NCBI GenBank assembly: GCA_950295325.1
Contig: OX485803.1
Coordinates: forward strand, 31,489,554 to 31,553,553
DNA length: 64,000 nt
Reading direction: 5' to 3'
Source: Polytrichum commune
Taxonomy: Eukaryota; Streptophyta; Polytrichopsida; Polytrichales; Polytrichaceae
The position numbers and the translations under genes are program-made. The notes under the pieces were generated by a model. That model saw only the letters and a program-made list of their open reading frames with translations, searched no databases and was not told the DNA's origin. Shown here piece after piece: positions 23,980 to 36,540 of this stretch; the first letter of the stretch is position 1, and the number at the start of each line of letters is the position of its first letter.

Positions 23980-26411
23980 GGCACCTTAATCAAATCAAAT
24001 CCTCACCCCTCCTCTACACGTCATGTGAGTAATATTCGGTTGTCAACCATCCAGAATATGCATCGGATGTCAGAATTTATGCACCTGATTGATACAGAAT
24101 ATTGTATTTCTGTCACCTTGCAAATTGTGATGGATGTAGGTAGCTGTTTGCAGTATTGCTCATTAGTATCTATGTTGCAGGATTAAGCCACCATAAATAT
24201 GAAATATAAGTTGACCTAAATTTATGTTGTATGCTTGTGATCGACACAGCACATTCTTAAGCATGTGTAACGGCATTCTCTTTCTATTCTATCCTTGCCT
24301 TGTTCCATGAACTTGTTTTGTTTACACATATAAGATCGCCGCCATGATGAAGGTGAAGCGTCCCTCATTCAAGCTAACACAATTGGTTGGCGTCGTCTCT
24401 CTCTATTCTACAATCTCAAAATAAAATTCCAAGAATGAAGGTCCTTGATTGTATGCATGGATGGTGAGCATAGTCAAGTGACAAACTCTCATTATTGGAC
24501 ATCTCATTATTGCCTACCTTCGAACTCAAAGCTTTCTCCTATCTACCAAGATTCAATTGAAAGACTACATCAAAAAAAAGAATCTCACCTAGTATATACT
24601 CTCCAAGATGCTTATATTTAGGGAGAACACCCACTTCACCATTTAAAAACGTTAAGCACAATTTCATGATCTTCGAGAAATTGTAATTAAACATCCTCAA
24701 AAAATTCGATTCTTACAGTCAAGAAACTTTCTAGAACAAATGCTCTAGTTGTATTTTTCCAAGTGGTTGGGAATTTTGCCCAAGATTCCCCCCTTTGGAT
24801 GCGCTTCTCCTCCACTGTATTCCAAGATTTTCTAGAAAATATTAATTTCTTTTTGCATATCAGTCAAACTTGATCTAGAGAATGTGTCTTGGCTTCACGT
24901 CATCCTAAGATAGGTGACAATAAGGCCCCCAATTTTGAGGTTTGGTTCCTTGAACCCAAGTAGAAAAGATGCAAGCTCACAAAACTTGCCTTAATAATTT
25001 TTTCATGTCACGACTTGACATTCATCTCAAATTGCATCAACTCTTGCATTCAATCAATTATTCTACTAATATAGATGAGGTAAGCAATATCAACGTTATA
25101 ATATTGCTTAGTGAATCCTCATCCTCAACAGGAATAACCTATTTCATTTTGATCACTCACATGCACAACCATGAAGATAAACCACATGTTTGATGGCAGC
25201 GCGCACTTACAGAAACAATGATTCAGCAAAAATACACTAAACTCTTGAATCGCAAAAGCGTTCTTGTTAAGTACACTAATGTGTCTTCACTGCATTAATG
25301 TCAACTTATTGAGCACAATAATGTCACAAATTTGACACTTTCTCTTAGTGGAAATTCAGATTGTCACAAAAATGACAAATAAATATGACATTAGATTCAT
25401 TGTTCAATCTCCAGGGGAGACCAAAGCGGGGACCAAAGTGAATAAAGTGTATGTTCATAAAACATTTATGGTCATATCCTAATGGGCAATGATGTTGGAT
25501 GTGGAACTACTTCAGCCTATACAGGGAGCAAACACTACAAATTTAATAACAAAAGCCATCTAACAATAACTTGTATCCAATAACCCCATCTATTGGGTGT
25601 CACCTAAGAATATAATATCCAATACGAGCATACCTATACGCCCATTTCATGAGCACAAGAAACTAAGTTCACTTTATATTGCAAGTTTATATTACAAGTT
25701 TATATTAAAAGAGATCTTCAAATGAGCTCCAAAAACCATGAGGAAGGTGGCTATGCCGTAGATGTGGATTTGCTAACCATCCGGTACGAATCGCATGTTT
25801 CATATCCTAGGACATAAAAATGTGAGCTAGTCATAAAAAGTAACCATTTAACAACCACCTACTTACAATCTACACCTAAGGAACACACACAAAAGGGACG
25901 CACCCCGGCACTGGTCCTTAGAAGCTAGAACTCTTCAACTGCAGCTTCAGGCACGTTGTCACGCCAAGCGGATGAAAATGAGAATGGCCACTGAAAAATT
26001 AAGCATGAACTGTGTGCTCACACATCCAACGCTAGCTCGCATGGCACGCATTTGCTCCGATTTTGCAAGATTCCTACATAGAACTGATCTCAGGTGGGTG
26101 GATCTGAAATTAAGAGGATGTTTCCTAGAACCCGGCCTCGGTTTCCAATCAACAGGTCACATAATATAATTTGATGGTAAGGTGCAAGCCAGCAGTCCAT
26201 CAACAGTAGAGATCATTAAGACATCGCCAAGTAATATAGCTCTGTCGCAATCACATGGCCGCCCATCAATACACACGCCAATCCTTCTCACTCTTAGTTT
26301 TCAGAATACTAGGAGCTGTAAAAACTTTGTCGATCTGAATGGCTTCAAGTCAGAACTGAAGAAGCGAATCGGAGCGCAGAGGGGGAAGGTAATCAAGACA
26401 GGAGGTCAAAA
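23980..26411. other. Intergenic region between GDSL genes 2 and 3
   Basis: The first few hundred bases are presumed 3'UTR of gene 2 and the last few hundred the promoter and 5'UTR of gene 3. No further gene, RNA or element with clear ends was seen. Small open frames here lack domains. Confidence 0.45.
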
Positions 26412-29400
26412 ATGCGGGTTGTCATATGGCTCCCCACATTAGTGTTCCTAGTGTTTCCGGCCATGACGAGTGCGGAAAGGAGGCGAGAGGTTGAATGCCC
26501 GGATTACATCTACGCATTCGGGGACTCGTATACGGACACCGGGAATGCACAGGCGGAACTCCCGGCTTTCTTCACCCTCCACTACCCCTATGGCAAATCA
26601 TATCGCTTCCCGGACCGCCCGAATGAGCGCACTCGGTATTGTAATGGCCGGCTTGTTATTGACTTCACAAGTATGTACTGAAAACCATGAGAACTGCCCT
26701 CTTTGTTTGTTTGTTGATTTGTTTGTTTTTGCACCTCCCTCCGCCACTCTGCTAGCTAATATTGTCCGCGCATTGATCTTAACAATAAACCAGAGTGTCA
26801 GGCTGATTGACTGACCCATTCGTGTGTTTGCATACCGACAATGCTCATGTATAACTTCCGATGTTTCATCTTGGGGTAGCAGATCTCCCCTTCAGAAAAG
26901 TTGTTCTAGTTCACTTCTAATGCTTGTAATCAATGAATTGATTGGTTGTTATTTCACAAGGAAGACAACATGCTTGAAAAGAGGGCATTGAGAGTAATCC
27001 ATGCATACCATGTATGTTTTGAATTAGAAAAGGTTCACGATTTTAAATGTTGCTTTAGAACTAGTTACAAGCAAATTGTGTGCAAGAAGCATGGAAGGGT
27101 CACCAAGACCCCCTAGAGATACTGTATCTTTTTATAAAACATGTTTTGAAAGTTCCTGAAATTCATAGTTCAAATACTTATCTAATATTTGAAAGCAGAT
27201 CCCAAAATAACACTCATGCTTTAAAATGGTGTAGCATCTTGAAACTATGTTTTAATGATATTGACTTCTACATGTTTTGTGGATAGTTAGTTGCCAGCCT
27301 AGGTTCCATGCTGTGTATTTGAACTAATGAAACAATTACACTGATGGGTAGCCTTGCCCGCTACATATTCTATGACTTCTTCAAATAGCTCAAGCATTCG
27401 GCTTCCCATTTATCGAACCCTATTCAAGACACTTCCCTGAGACCGCATATAGACGGGGTGTCAATTTTGCCTACTCGGGCGGCACGGCCGCTGTCACAAC
27501 CGCACTAGCTCCAGGCTTCTTCTTCCAGCATGAAACAGAGAACTACTTATCTTTTCACAAGAATTTTACAGGTATGCACTTTCTAACGCAAAGTCTCCTA
27601 GTCAAACTTTTCATTATTTAATGCCACAGGTTGAGGATGCATTTCAAAATACACAACGAGTCATGGTTTTCTTGTTTTATGGGACTAAGTTTAATGAAAA
27701 GAATGGTCCCTATATTGAGCTACCATATCCACCAGATTAGGATGAATCTACGACCACTATGTATGTACACTATATAGTCCTATTAATGTGGGTGGAAAAT
27801 CAGCTTGGAAATAATTAGCGTGGGCACACGAAATTTTCAATCAAGGTGGAAATTAACGTGGGTCCAAAACCTCAAGTCTTTCCCTAACTCTACATGAAGA
27901 CTACCGACCAACACTTTATGTAAACTGATATAGTCACTCTACATCAAAAGTAGCACAAGAACAAATAATCGCCCACATTAATAAAGACTTTTTACAAAAA
28001 AATTGTAGCCCACGCTAATTTTTTACTATAAATTTAGCGTAAGTTAAGAATTAGTGTGGGATCTAGAAAACTACTGTGGCCCACAGGAGTAGGACTAAGT
28101 AGTGTACTTGATCACATTCACAACTTCCTATGGATAGAAAGAGAACACTGCTTAGTGATGTGAAGTTGTTGTAACCCTGCAATGAACATTCGGTGACCGA
28201 GCTAGTCTGCAAATCCATGTGCAGGCTCGCGATACAACATCAGCACGGCGCTTCACATTGTAACAGAGATAGGCGGAAACGATTATGGTTACGCTTATCA
28301 AGCCGGGCAAACGCCCGATGAGGCAATTGTAACTGTGGGGCCACGGGTTTTGGAGGCTGTCAAGGCGAATCTGGAGGTGACAAATTTCACATTCTTTCAA
28401 TGAGTACTCAGCATTTCTCCTTCTAGCTATAACATGCTGCTCCTCCAGTATGTATGTAGTGTACATCATCTTAGTTGCATCATGAATCAGCTTCATTGTT
28501 GTTGTGGACTTCTCTTTTCGAATTAACGAAGTGAGGTGGCTTGGTCACGAGTCGAAAAGAGTTATCATATTCAACTTGAATCTGATTGCTTGAGAGAGGG
28601 GATTAATTATTGTATACGAGCGTACCTCTTATCCATACAACATAAAAAGTTGACCTCTTGTAGGTTTCTTGCCGATTCATCTTAAATGATCTTGAGGAGA
28701 TTGATACGAGGTCTTTGAAGCTAATTTTGTCATCAGATCCATTTTTATAAGTAATCTTCGGGTTGCATACTATTTCAGGGCATATTTAGGATGGAGAAAC
28801 AGTTGAGATGTGCAACACCATAATCAATGGTCAGGATGAGTCTTCAAGGCACAGATGCTCGCTCTCCAGGGTTTCATGGGAGGCTACAAATTGTTGGTTG
28901 CTCTATGCATTTATGTGTGCTTGCGGGGAAGCAAGTTAATGTGTGTTTTGATGTTCCCTGGGACTAGAATTCCACCTGATGACCTGCCTCTGGCACAGTC
29001 AACTAAAAAGAAATTGTGAAGGTTTTTATGACCCATGGTAATATAATTGTGACTCCCATTGATTGTGATTTATACCTGGGTGGCATATATACATGCTGCA
29101 GGAAATGTACAATGCTGGAGCCAGACTGTTTGTGGTCTTCAACATTCCGCCGGGAGGGTGCACATCGTATTACCTCACCCTCTATGAGGGAATGAGTCCC
29201 AAAGATGAATATGGGTGCTTGTCGGACTACAACCGGGCCTTCGATGCCTACAATCAAGCGCTGAATGCCACCATGTACGAGTACCGCCAGAACTGGACCG
29301 ATGTGAAGATCTTCCTCTACGATTACTACTCGGCCACCTACGAAATCGTCAAACATCCAGAAACTTATGGTGAGGTTTTGATGAGTACGAGAATCAGTCC

Positions 29401-31003
29401 TGCATTTTGGTTTATCTTCCTACACCAGTGTGTTTTCTGGTGGCCAGATAAGTCTGATTTTGGTGATGTTTTTTAATACTTGAACCCAAGCGCCGTAAAG
29501 GAATATGAACTGTAATACACAGAATTACAGCTAGGTTTACGCTCATTATAATCATAACGGCGCTTAGGTGTTTCATCGGTTGAAGCTCTTGTAGACTATC
29601 AACACTGGATGTGGGTGTAGATGGGTTTTTGTACTAGGGAGTTTATCGGCCAAATATGGAGTCCATCAAAGATTCAAAAAAACATGGGCTCATTTTGATT
29701 TTGTGTCATCTGAGTTTGTTCAAGAGGAAAGAATGTATGGCATTAATACACTAATGTCAAATTTGATGAAGTCACTTTTGCCACAAGTTAGAAAAACTAG
29801 AATTTACGGTAGAGGTATTCATAATATCAGAGGCCCAAACACTAGGTGAGTTTCTGAAAAGTTGTGTTTGACAACTTATGGAGACCGTGACCCGGCTTTG
29901 GGACTCTTCCATTATGCCACTCATATGTCAACGAGACAATGAGGCATGCCAACGATCAAATACAGGTCGTCATTGACATCAAGAATGTTGCACCATCAAC
30001 TAAGAACATTAACTCGATCCAATTTCATAACAGATTCTTTTAAAACATTTGGACTTGTTGAAAGTTAAATTTCTTCAAAGTTCCACCCATCTCTCAAAAT
30101 TAGGCTCTGACATCATAACCTTCAATGAGTTGATGATCATAAAAGTTCTTTAAAGCAGCATCAAACTCCTTATACAATGTTCTACAAGAGTTGCTATTTC
30201 ATGAGTAGACAAACATGAGGTTCATCCTCGTGTCAAACCCTACAGCTATCAATTGTTATATAATGATGTTAACTCTCGTTTAATAGAGGATCATAGGATA
30301 TGGGCCAAGGTCACTCATGGTAAATTTTAAGCTTGGATATTGCGCATGCACTCAATGAACTTATATGATTAAAATATTAAATGTAATAAGAAACGTTGAC
30401 ATTCTCCAATGAAAGAATAAATAAATGAAAGAATCAAGAACGGAGGAATGGAAAACTGAATGATTTATAGCATATGTCATACTCGAGTTTATGTATGACA
30501 AAGGCAAACCTAACCCTTGGATGTGGTTGCACTTAGGGTTTGATGGAGAAATCCTCCATCAGGCATGTTGCAGATATGAAATGAAGAAATGAAAGAATAG
30601 AAGAATGAAAAATTGAATGATTTATAACATATGTCATACTCGAGTTTAAGTATGACAAAGGCAAACCTAACCCTGCATGTACTTGCACTTAGGGTTTGAT
30701 AGAGAAATCCTCCATCGGGCGTGTTGCGGGTATGGCGGAAAATACAACTTCAATCCGGTGGTGTTGTGTGGAGAAACCGGGGACGTGCCCGACCCCAACG
30801 GCGGCCCCTCCAAGTTTGTAAACCTCACCGAGGCGTGTCGGAGGCCGGAGGAGTATGTCGTTTGGGACGGGATGCACTCCACGGAAGCCTTTTACCGCAC
30901 GATGGCCCGCTTCTTCCTCACCGGCCGCTTCGTGGACAGCCCAGATAACGATTGCCTCAACTTGCAGGAGCTCTGCAATCTAGACTTTAGCGACTGGGGC
31001 TGA
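26412..31003 (+). CDS. GDSL esterase/lipase, tandem copy 3 (five exons, 390 aa)
   Basis: Predicted secreted GDSL carboxylester hydrolase, the most canonical of the three. Exons are 26412-26670, 27389-27571, 28225-28376, 29102-29369 and 30693-31003, with phases 1, 1, 0, 1. The start gives a compact signal peptide (MRVVIWLPTLVFLVFPAMTSA). Block I is YAFGDSYTDTGN with Ser39, block II GVNFAYSGGT, block III GGND with Asn166, block V WDGMHST with Asp346 and His349. Exon 5 is more GC-rich than those of copies 1 and 2. Intron 2 carries a TA-flanked MITE. The 3' end of intron 4 together with the first 40 or so bases of exon 5 is duplicated upstream (30425-30577), giving a decoy acceptor. The frame is intact; the gene is likely active. 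Confidence 0.92.
27768..28104. mobile_element. TA-flanked MITE, 337 bp, in intron 2 of GDSL gene 3
   Basis: Ends are CACTATATAGTCCTATTAAT and, from the right on the other strand, CACTACTTAGTCCTACTCCT. TA lies on both sides (27766-27767 and 28105-28106). It carries repeated internal blocks like ATTAGCGTGGG. It is a member of the same loose family as the copies at 2.2, 11.1, 39.2, 46.5 and 48.3 kb. Confidence 0.75.
30425..30735 (+). repeat. Tandem duplication spanning the intron 4/exon 5 border of GDSL gene 3
   Basis: A unit of about 150 bp occurs twice. Both units contain CATATGTCATACTCGAGTTT, GGCAAACCTAACCCT and GCACTTAGGGTTTGAT followed by the first exon 5 codons. The upstream copy reads CATCAGGCATGTTGCAGATATGA and quickly hits a stop, so only the downstream copy is the working exon border. 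Confidence 0.8.
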
Positions 31004-33251
31004 TTCTACTTAGTAGTAACACCTCGAGACTATATTTCGTTGGGTCTTGCTTCATGGTTACGTTTTTCCTGATCGATCAGCCCACATCTCCTATGATATC
31101 GAACATATGATCGGTATCATGAGCTGATGATTAGTGAATCTAAATCAAGCACGTAGCCACTTTACCTCATAATTCAGGGAGTTCGTGTGAATATCCTATC
31201 CTTTATCAAAGTTAAGGTTCGCAAGTTTCTTCTGAAATGATCGTTCTTGGGGGCATATAGGTCTCCTTGAATTTGTGTTGGCTACTGGAACCTAGAAATG
31301 GTTCATAGATTTTGAGCACATAGCCCGATATTTTTTGAACACGATTGTTGTTGGTGTCCATTCTTAGATTCACACCTAGCATCCATTCTCCTCACACCCA
31401 GGGGTGGTGTAAGAAGAATGTAAGAATATTTTACAAAGAGCGTCAACTTTAACAAATCACAATAGCTAATTTAAGATCTATCCACTCAACGAGGTAGTGT
31501 AAGTAGTGTTCCACAAAAAGTGAACAATACCCTCATTTGATAGAAGACTTTCACCCACAATAAGAGTTCTTTTGCACCTAATCATCCAACACAAATGGAT
31601 CCCCCCGGTGGATAGTAACCGGCTCATTTCTTGAAGCAACTTTGCAAATTTCTATAGCTTACATATGAATTCTTTTTCTATAGACTCTTCTAAGGTTTGC
31701 CAATCTATGGAATGTTTTTTGAAAATTCTCTAACTTCTTAAACCTTCCTGAAAGTTCAATAGTTTCTGGAAGTGTCGCTTTTAGGCTCCACTTAGAAGAT
31801 GAAGATTTCAATGATGACAAACATGTGCTTGTTCTATACAGAACCATGTCAGTGTAGCACCACATTCATCAGGCACGTTAAGGATCATGAAGCTTGTTCA
31901 ATGAATGGGGAAAGCTGACTGCTAGTTTGTGATGAACTGGTTGAGTTTGAAAATAACTGGTTCAGATTCAAGACTGCAGGAAAATTACAGATCTATGTAG
32001 AGGAAATTATGGGATATTCCTTAATTTAATAAATAAAAACAGCAAGATGCTAACATGTAACCGGTTGATTTTGGAAACACTTGGATCTCAACCAATTATG
32101 TTCAAAAATCCCCCCAGACAATGGGCTTTTTTTACGGTCATCCAAGAGGATGATCTACTGACACCAGGAGACTGCAAACGTCACCCCATGACCTAGTGCA
32201 CCAATATGCAAATACTGCATTCAAATTGTACCTCTTAAGGTAGACGTGCCTTAGTTGGATACTTTTCTCTCTGCACCCACTTCTCATAGGATATGAAACA
32301 CGCAATTGTGCAAGATGATCATCAAATATAAATCATGCTTGTAGTCATTTGATGGCATATTTTGAGCACTTAGTCCAATCTCATTTAAACACGTCTTTTT
32401 TATGCCAATTCTTAGATCCACACCTAACGACATACCACTCAAATATAGGTGTCCAGATTATTGCTGTGTTTGATTTAGGCACGTCTACCTTATGCAATAT
32501 AAAAGATATGATATAAGTACATATAGCTTTTAACATAAGACAGTGATCTGGGTGAGCCACTGCGAGTGTTCAGTATGTTAAAACTGAACCTTCCTCAGCT
32601 ACTGAAAGGATGCTCATACAATACTAAAGTTTGCTTCAGAATTCCTCCCAGTAAGAATATTGCAGTCTACTGACTTTATTTGAGCTCTTGATGGGGTTAA
32701 GAACACTCCTCCTCCGATTTTTGGCAATCCAGTTCAACAAACATGGATCATCCAAAAGGTTCCAATAATCCACAGTGGTGATTACTAAGATCATGTGACT
32801 CATATTTAGAAGCAAAAAAGAATGGCCAAAGTGAGCAGTCTTGGCTGGCCTCATGGTTGTGACTGTAATTTCAAGGGCAAATAAATCTACAGACAACACT
32901 TTATTCAACTTGCAATTATTACCAAACGTGGTCGAAAGTCCACATCTATTATGACTCCCATGTTGCCACACTATGAAATAATGCAAAATCTAGACATGTA
33001 CAGCAAACATCTTCACTACACCCACACTTCACTTAATTATTCAATCAGCGTTTAACTGTCATGGAGCAGTTCTTCCTAATTCATCACTGATGCTTTTTGT
33101 TTAGCAAGATTCTTCAAGAATTACTCTATTCTCCAAATTCTGAAATAAGCTTGCTTATGCAACAAATCTCATGGATAGAGCAAGGATTTGCAGTGTACAC
33201 CCAGGCAAATAATAATCATGACGGAGTCTGATTCAAAACTAATAGAACATT
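31004..33251. other. Intergenic region with dispersed repeats
   Basis: Contains a repeat at 31890-32110 matching 2690-2940, and a repeat at about 32230-32460 matching 395-755 (both include TTGGATACTTTTCTC and GTGCAAGATGATCA). A shorter relative occurs near 31300-31400. No gene was recognised. The proximal part is presumed 3'UTR of GDSL gene 3; the distal part is 3' flank of the minus-strand aminotransferase. Confidence 0.5.
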
Positions 33252-35007
33252 TCAGCCTGTGCATGTTGAACTCAGGAATCGTTGAACAGGTGTCTTCTCA
33301 TCCCCAATGCGTTGCAGAACAAATTTTCGAATATGCTCTGTCACATGACCCACATTCTCAAATTGAAATTTAGTAAACTCACATGTCTTCATTATTTCAC
33401 TATCAATGTTCCATTCTTCTGAATTCGGCCGTTGTATAGATCCCACAGGTTGCAGTATTCTCAAACCGCTGGTAACAAAGGCCTCTTGCCATGTGCCTCT
33501 AGACTCCCATGAAGGTGCCATTTCACGGAGGGGGATTTCATTCTCTCGGCAGACTTCAATAACTAGCTGCCGAATCACACCCGGAAGAACTCCATCTGCC
33601 AATGCTGCTGTTTGAACCTCAATGTCACTCCATCTTCCAGGGATATTGGGGACAGTTGCTTCTGAGTTCCTTGAAACAACAAAGAAATTTGTGACCAAAC
33701 CCTCGAGTAGGCGGTTTCCATCGTTGGACAAGATGATTTCGGAGACACCTGTGGGTTTGGAATTTTCAAGCATTTGACGCGTGGTCGCCCACAGAGAGTA
33801 TTTGGCAAGAGGAAGGTCCCGACTTGGGCCCAAGATTGCCAAGTGAGCAGGTGTCAATGGAGAATTAGGAAAATAATTCGACATGTGGATACTCATGTCC
33901 CACTTGCCTGGAGGATTCATATAAGTATCATGGCATGGAAGGGCAAGAACTGTGACATTTAGCTCCTCCCCGGGTCTTCTCATCTTCAATGCTGTGTGAA
34001 GCCCCACCTACGTAGCCAGAAACCAAGGTCAAACTCTCTCAAACCATTAAGTACAGAATCTGGTAAGATTAACACCCGAATTCCAAGTTTTGGGAGAGAA
34101 GGCCAACAGTGTATGCAGGAAAGAACCACTTCAATTGTACGACCTAGTTTATCGACAGAAGATCGCAAACCGCTGGATTGGCATCCTCAGCTGGAATTCT
34201 CTCGTGCATGGAACCACGATCCCTTAAACCCTAAACCCTAAACCCTGCTATGACCTCAGCCCACATTAACAAGCTAAAGACGTCCTGAGGCCCTGATCGA
34301 TCACAACTACACAATTCCACTTCAATTTGGCAACCCAATCCGTCTACAAAAGATCTCAAACCACTGAATTGACATTGTCAGTTGAAATTCTATCCTACAT
34401 GAAAGAACATTCCATTCAACCCTAAACCCCTCCTTTGAGCACAGAGCACTTTACCAAGCTGAAGAGACTTACTGAGGCCTTGATCTAATCACAACTACAC
34501 AAATTCCAAGTTTCTGACCTTCAAGGACAGCTCCACAAGCTCCAGAAAGCAATCGAAGCTGCGGATCCGAGAATGAAACTCTGGCGGATTGACATTCTCT
34601 ACATGAAACTACACTCCCTTGAACCCTAAACCCTATAGTCACATTGAGCACAGCGCACTTTAACAAGCTGAGGAGAGTTACTGAGGTCCTGATCGAATCA
34701 CAAGTCTACAAAATCCCGAGTTTCTGACCTTCAAGGACGGCTCCACAAGCTCCAGCAAGCAATCGAAGCTGCTCGGCGGACCCGGGAAGCGGTCCGGCAT
34801 TGCCATCGCCAGAACCTCCATGGACTGAGCCAACCTCCTCATGTGCCTCTCCCATACCAGCAGTTGCGCTCCGTCATCGCCCGTCCGCGTTGTGGTGTAC
34901 GCGCCTTGGGGATTCGACCTCAGGAACACCGAGGCAGGGCCGGCGGGGTTCGCCACAATGCACCCCCGGTGGCCGACAAGTGCCCAGGGGCCACCGCACT
35001 CCGCCAT
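33252..35007 (-). CDS. Class IV (branched-chain/D-amino-acid type) PLP aminotransferase, two exons, 344 aa
   Basis: Fold-type IV PLP enzyme related to plant D-amino-acid transaminase-like proteins; it transfers or eliminates amino groups, substrate undefined. Exon 1 is 35007-34729 (93 codons, ATG at 35007) and exon 2 is 34007-33252, joined in phase 0 (AAG, then GTCAGA donor; TACGTAG acceptor). Exon 1 carries GAYTTTRT and a VWERHMRRL helix typical of the family's N-terminal lobe. Exon 2 carries LPLAKYSLW with the likely PLP-binding Lys162, then NRLLEGLVTNFFVV with Glu195 in the conserved EG-x2-(S/T)N motif, and a DGVLPGVIRQ segment. No plastid transit peptide is obvious, which argues for a cytosolic enzyme rather than plastid aminodeoxychorismate lyase. 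The 721-bp intron is filled with a tandem repeat array. A LINE fragment lies about 300 bp upstream of the ATG. Confidence 0.88.
34010..34790 (-). repeat. Diverged tandem array (about 200-bp units) in the aminotransferase intron, partly exon-derived
   Basis: Three to four degenerate copies are seen. Recurrent landmarks are ACCCTAAACCC, then CACTTTAACAAGCTGA, then TTACTGAGG with CTGATC, then CACAACTACAC, then TTTCTGACCTTCAAGGAC and CTCCACAAGCTCCAG. The last block is the 3' end of exon 1 itself plus the donor, and it is copied at about 34510-34560. Units begin near 34030, 34250, 34445 and 34650. The copied donor at 34514 could be a decoy splice site. Confidence 0.75.
34225..34247. repeat. Short telomere-type (AAACCCT) run
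   Basis: Three consecutive CCCTAAA-type units within the aminotransferase intron, on the + strand, with single or double units at about 34416 and 34624. The unit matches the plant telomere repeat and telo-box motifs, but here it recurs as part of the larger tandem unit, so it need not be regulatory. Confidence 0.7.
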
Positions 35008-35305
35008 AGCCAACTCTCCTCTGCAATTTGCTGAATTTCAATCATCTCTCGAAGATCCATACTTACATGTCCGGAACTCTTTCATCTCTGGCTCTCATCA
35101 ACTGAAATTGGCAGCTCTGACACTACACATTAGCAAGAAGGCAACGCAATTTCAATCCTCAAGTTGCTTCTTCAAGCCAATCAACACCAAAACCAACGAC
35201 AGTGGCAATTTCCAAATACCGGTGCATCAATCTGAGAGAGAAAATCTGAACCTCGCCCTCTCGAGCTCAGAGACGTCGGTATCCTCAATTACAGAGACTC
35301 CCCAT

Positions 35306-35430
35306 GAAATGAAATGAAATGAAATGAAATGAAATGAAATGAAATGAAATGAAATGAAATGAAATGAAATGAAATGAAATGAAATGAAATGAAATGAAAT
35401 GAAATGAAATGAAATGAAATGAAATGAAAT
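35306..35430. repeat. Perfect microsatellite (GAAAT)25
   Basis: Twenty-five uninterrupted 5-bp units, 125 bp in all. It forms the 3' tail of the minus-strand LINE fragment that follows; the sister LINE end at 1-290 has only about two units of the same motif. It lies about 300 bp upstream of the aminotransferase start codon. Confidence 0.95.
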
Positions 35431-36540
35431 TCCGGGAAGCCGGAAAGACTAATGGGACTGAAATTACATCAAGTGATTCTCTAGTGTGGGTTAGCCCGTG
35501 AGATAAGTTAGAGGTTGATGTCAACTTGATGGTCGAATTGAAAGAAAGACTTGATGTTCCCTAGAATTACATTCTCAAGTAGTGATGGAAATTTATCTCT
35601 GACATGGTTATATAGGGGACAGTCTAACAAGAAATATGCCTCATTTTCAACTCCACTATAGGAGCAAAAGTGGCATAGTATGGTATCTCCAGAGATAGGG
35701 ATGGTCGTCCATCGTCCAATTTCAATGGCAAGTCTATGGTTCGAGGTGCGGTAGGCAACAATGATCTTGTGTTGTGGTGGAGTCAATGGTTGCTTCAAGT
35801 ACAATTCATATTCGAATTTGAGGAAATCCTTGAGGTGGAGGTAATCTAGTTTCTTGCTTGAGAGATGGAAAGAGTTCCACGCTTTAGCAAGAAAAGCCTC
35901 TTTGATATCATCATATGTTATTTTTGATATGGTTGGGTTGTCATGGGTTTCCTAATGAGACAAACCCCATGGTGTCTTCTGCATGATTGTTGATTTGTGC
36001 CAAGTGTTAAATCCTTGTTCAGCCAGGTGTCAAGAAAATGAGGTTGCTTTACTTATTAACCAAGAGGGGGATAGGTGGGCAAGGCATTGTTGAAAGCCCA
36101 TAGTGAGCTTGAGAGCATATAATTATATGGGAAGTCCTCCAAATTTGGCTAGTGAAATATGATGGGTAGTTGAAGAATGCACTTTGATGTGGGACATCAT
36201 ATGCATCTTCATGCCCTTCTCAAAATCCCCTCCAACGAGAGTTTTTCAAGTCGCCTCCCCAAAATTTAGTGTCGTATGTGAGAGTTGGAAGCACCAAAGC
36301 CTTGAATAGATGGTATTTGAGTTCCCAACATGTGACTTCAACTACTACTTCTTTTTTTAAAGTGCCCATCAAGGGTTTCAAACTTGTGAATAGGTATCAT
36401 TCCATCCATGGATGAAATCTTCCATCCCAGACATCCATAGCTTGCCATAAAAATGGTATATGACCAAAGGCACCCAAACCCGGTAAAAGCATGCCCCCCA
36501 TAATAAGAAGTGAGAGGGCATTGGTGCATACGAGCATACC
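35431..36540 (-). mobile_element. 5'-truncated LINE fragment (ORF2 C-terminal part)
   Basis: The minus strand reads, with several stops and frameshifts, as the end of a LINE reverse-transcriptase polyprotein. At about 36290-36360 there is ELKYHLFKALVLPTLTYDTK followed by FWGGDLKNS, the typical thumb-region motif. At 35804-35508 an intact stretch ends with VENEAYFLLDCPLYNHVRDK, a cysteine-containing C-terminal segment. The 3' tail TCCGGGAAGCCGGAAAGACT (plus-strand view) matches the element at 1-290 and leads into the GAAAT run. The 5' limit is approximate. Dead copy. Confidence 0.75.

Noticed and set aside
25972-26442. Small open frames before GDSL gene 3
   Set aside because: They run into the gene 3 start in other frames and look like 5'UTR sequence.
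34678-35317. Plus-strand open frames over aminotransferase exon 1
   Set aside because: Antisense shadows of a GC-rich coding exon with clear family motifs on the minus strand.
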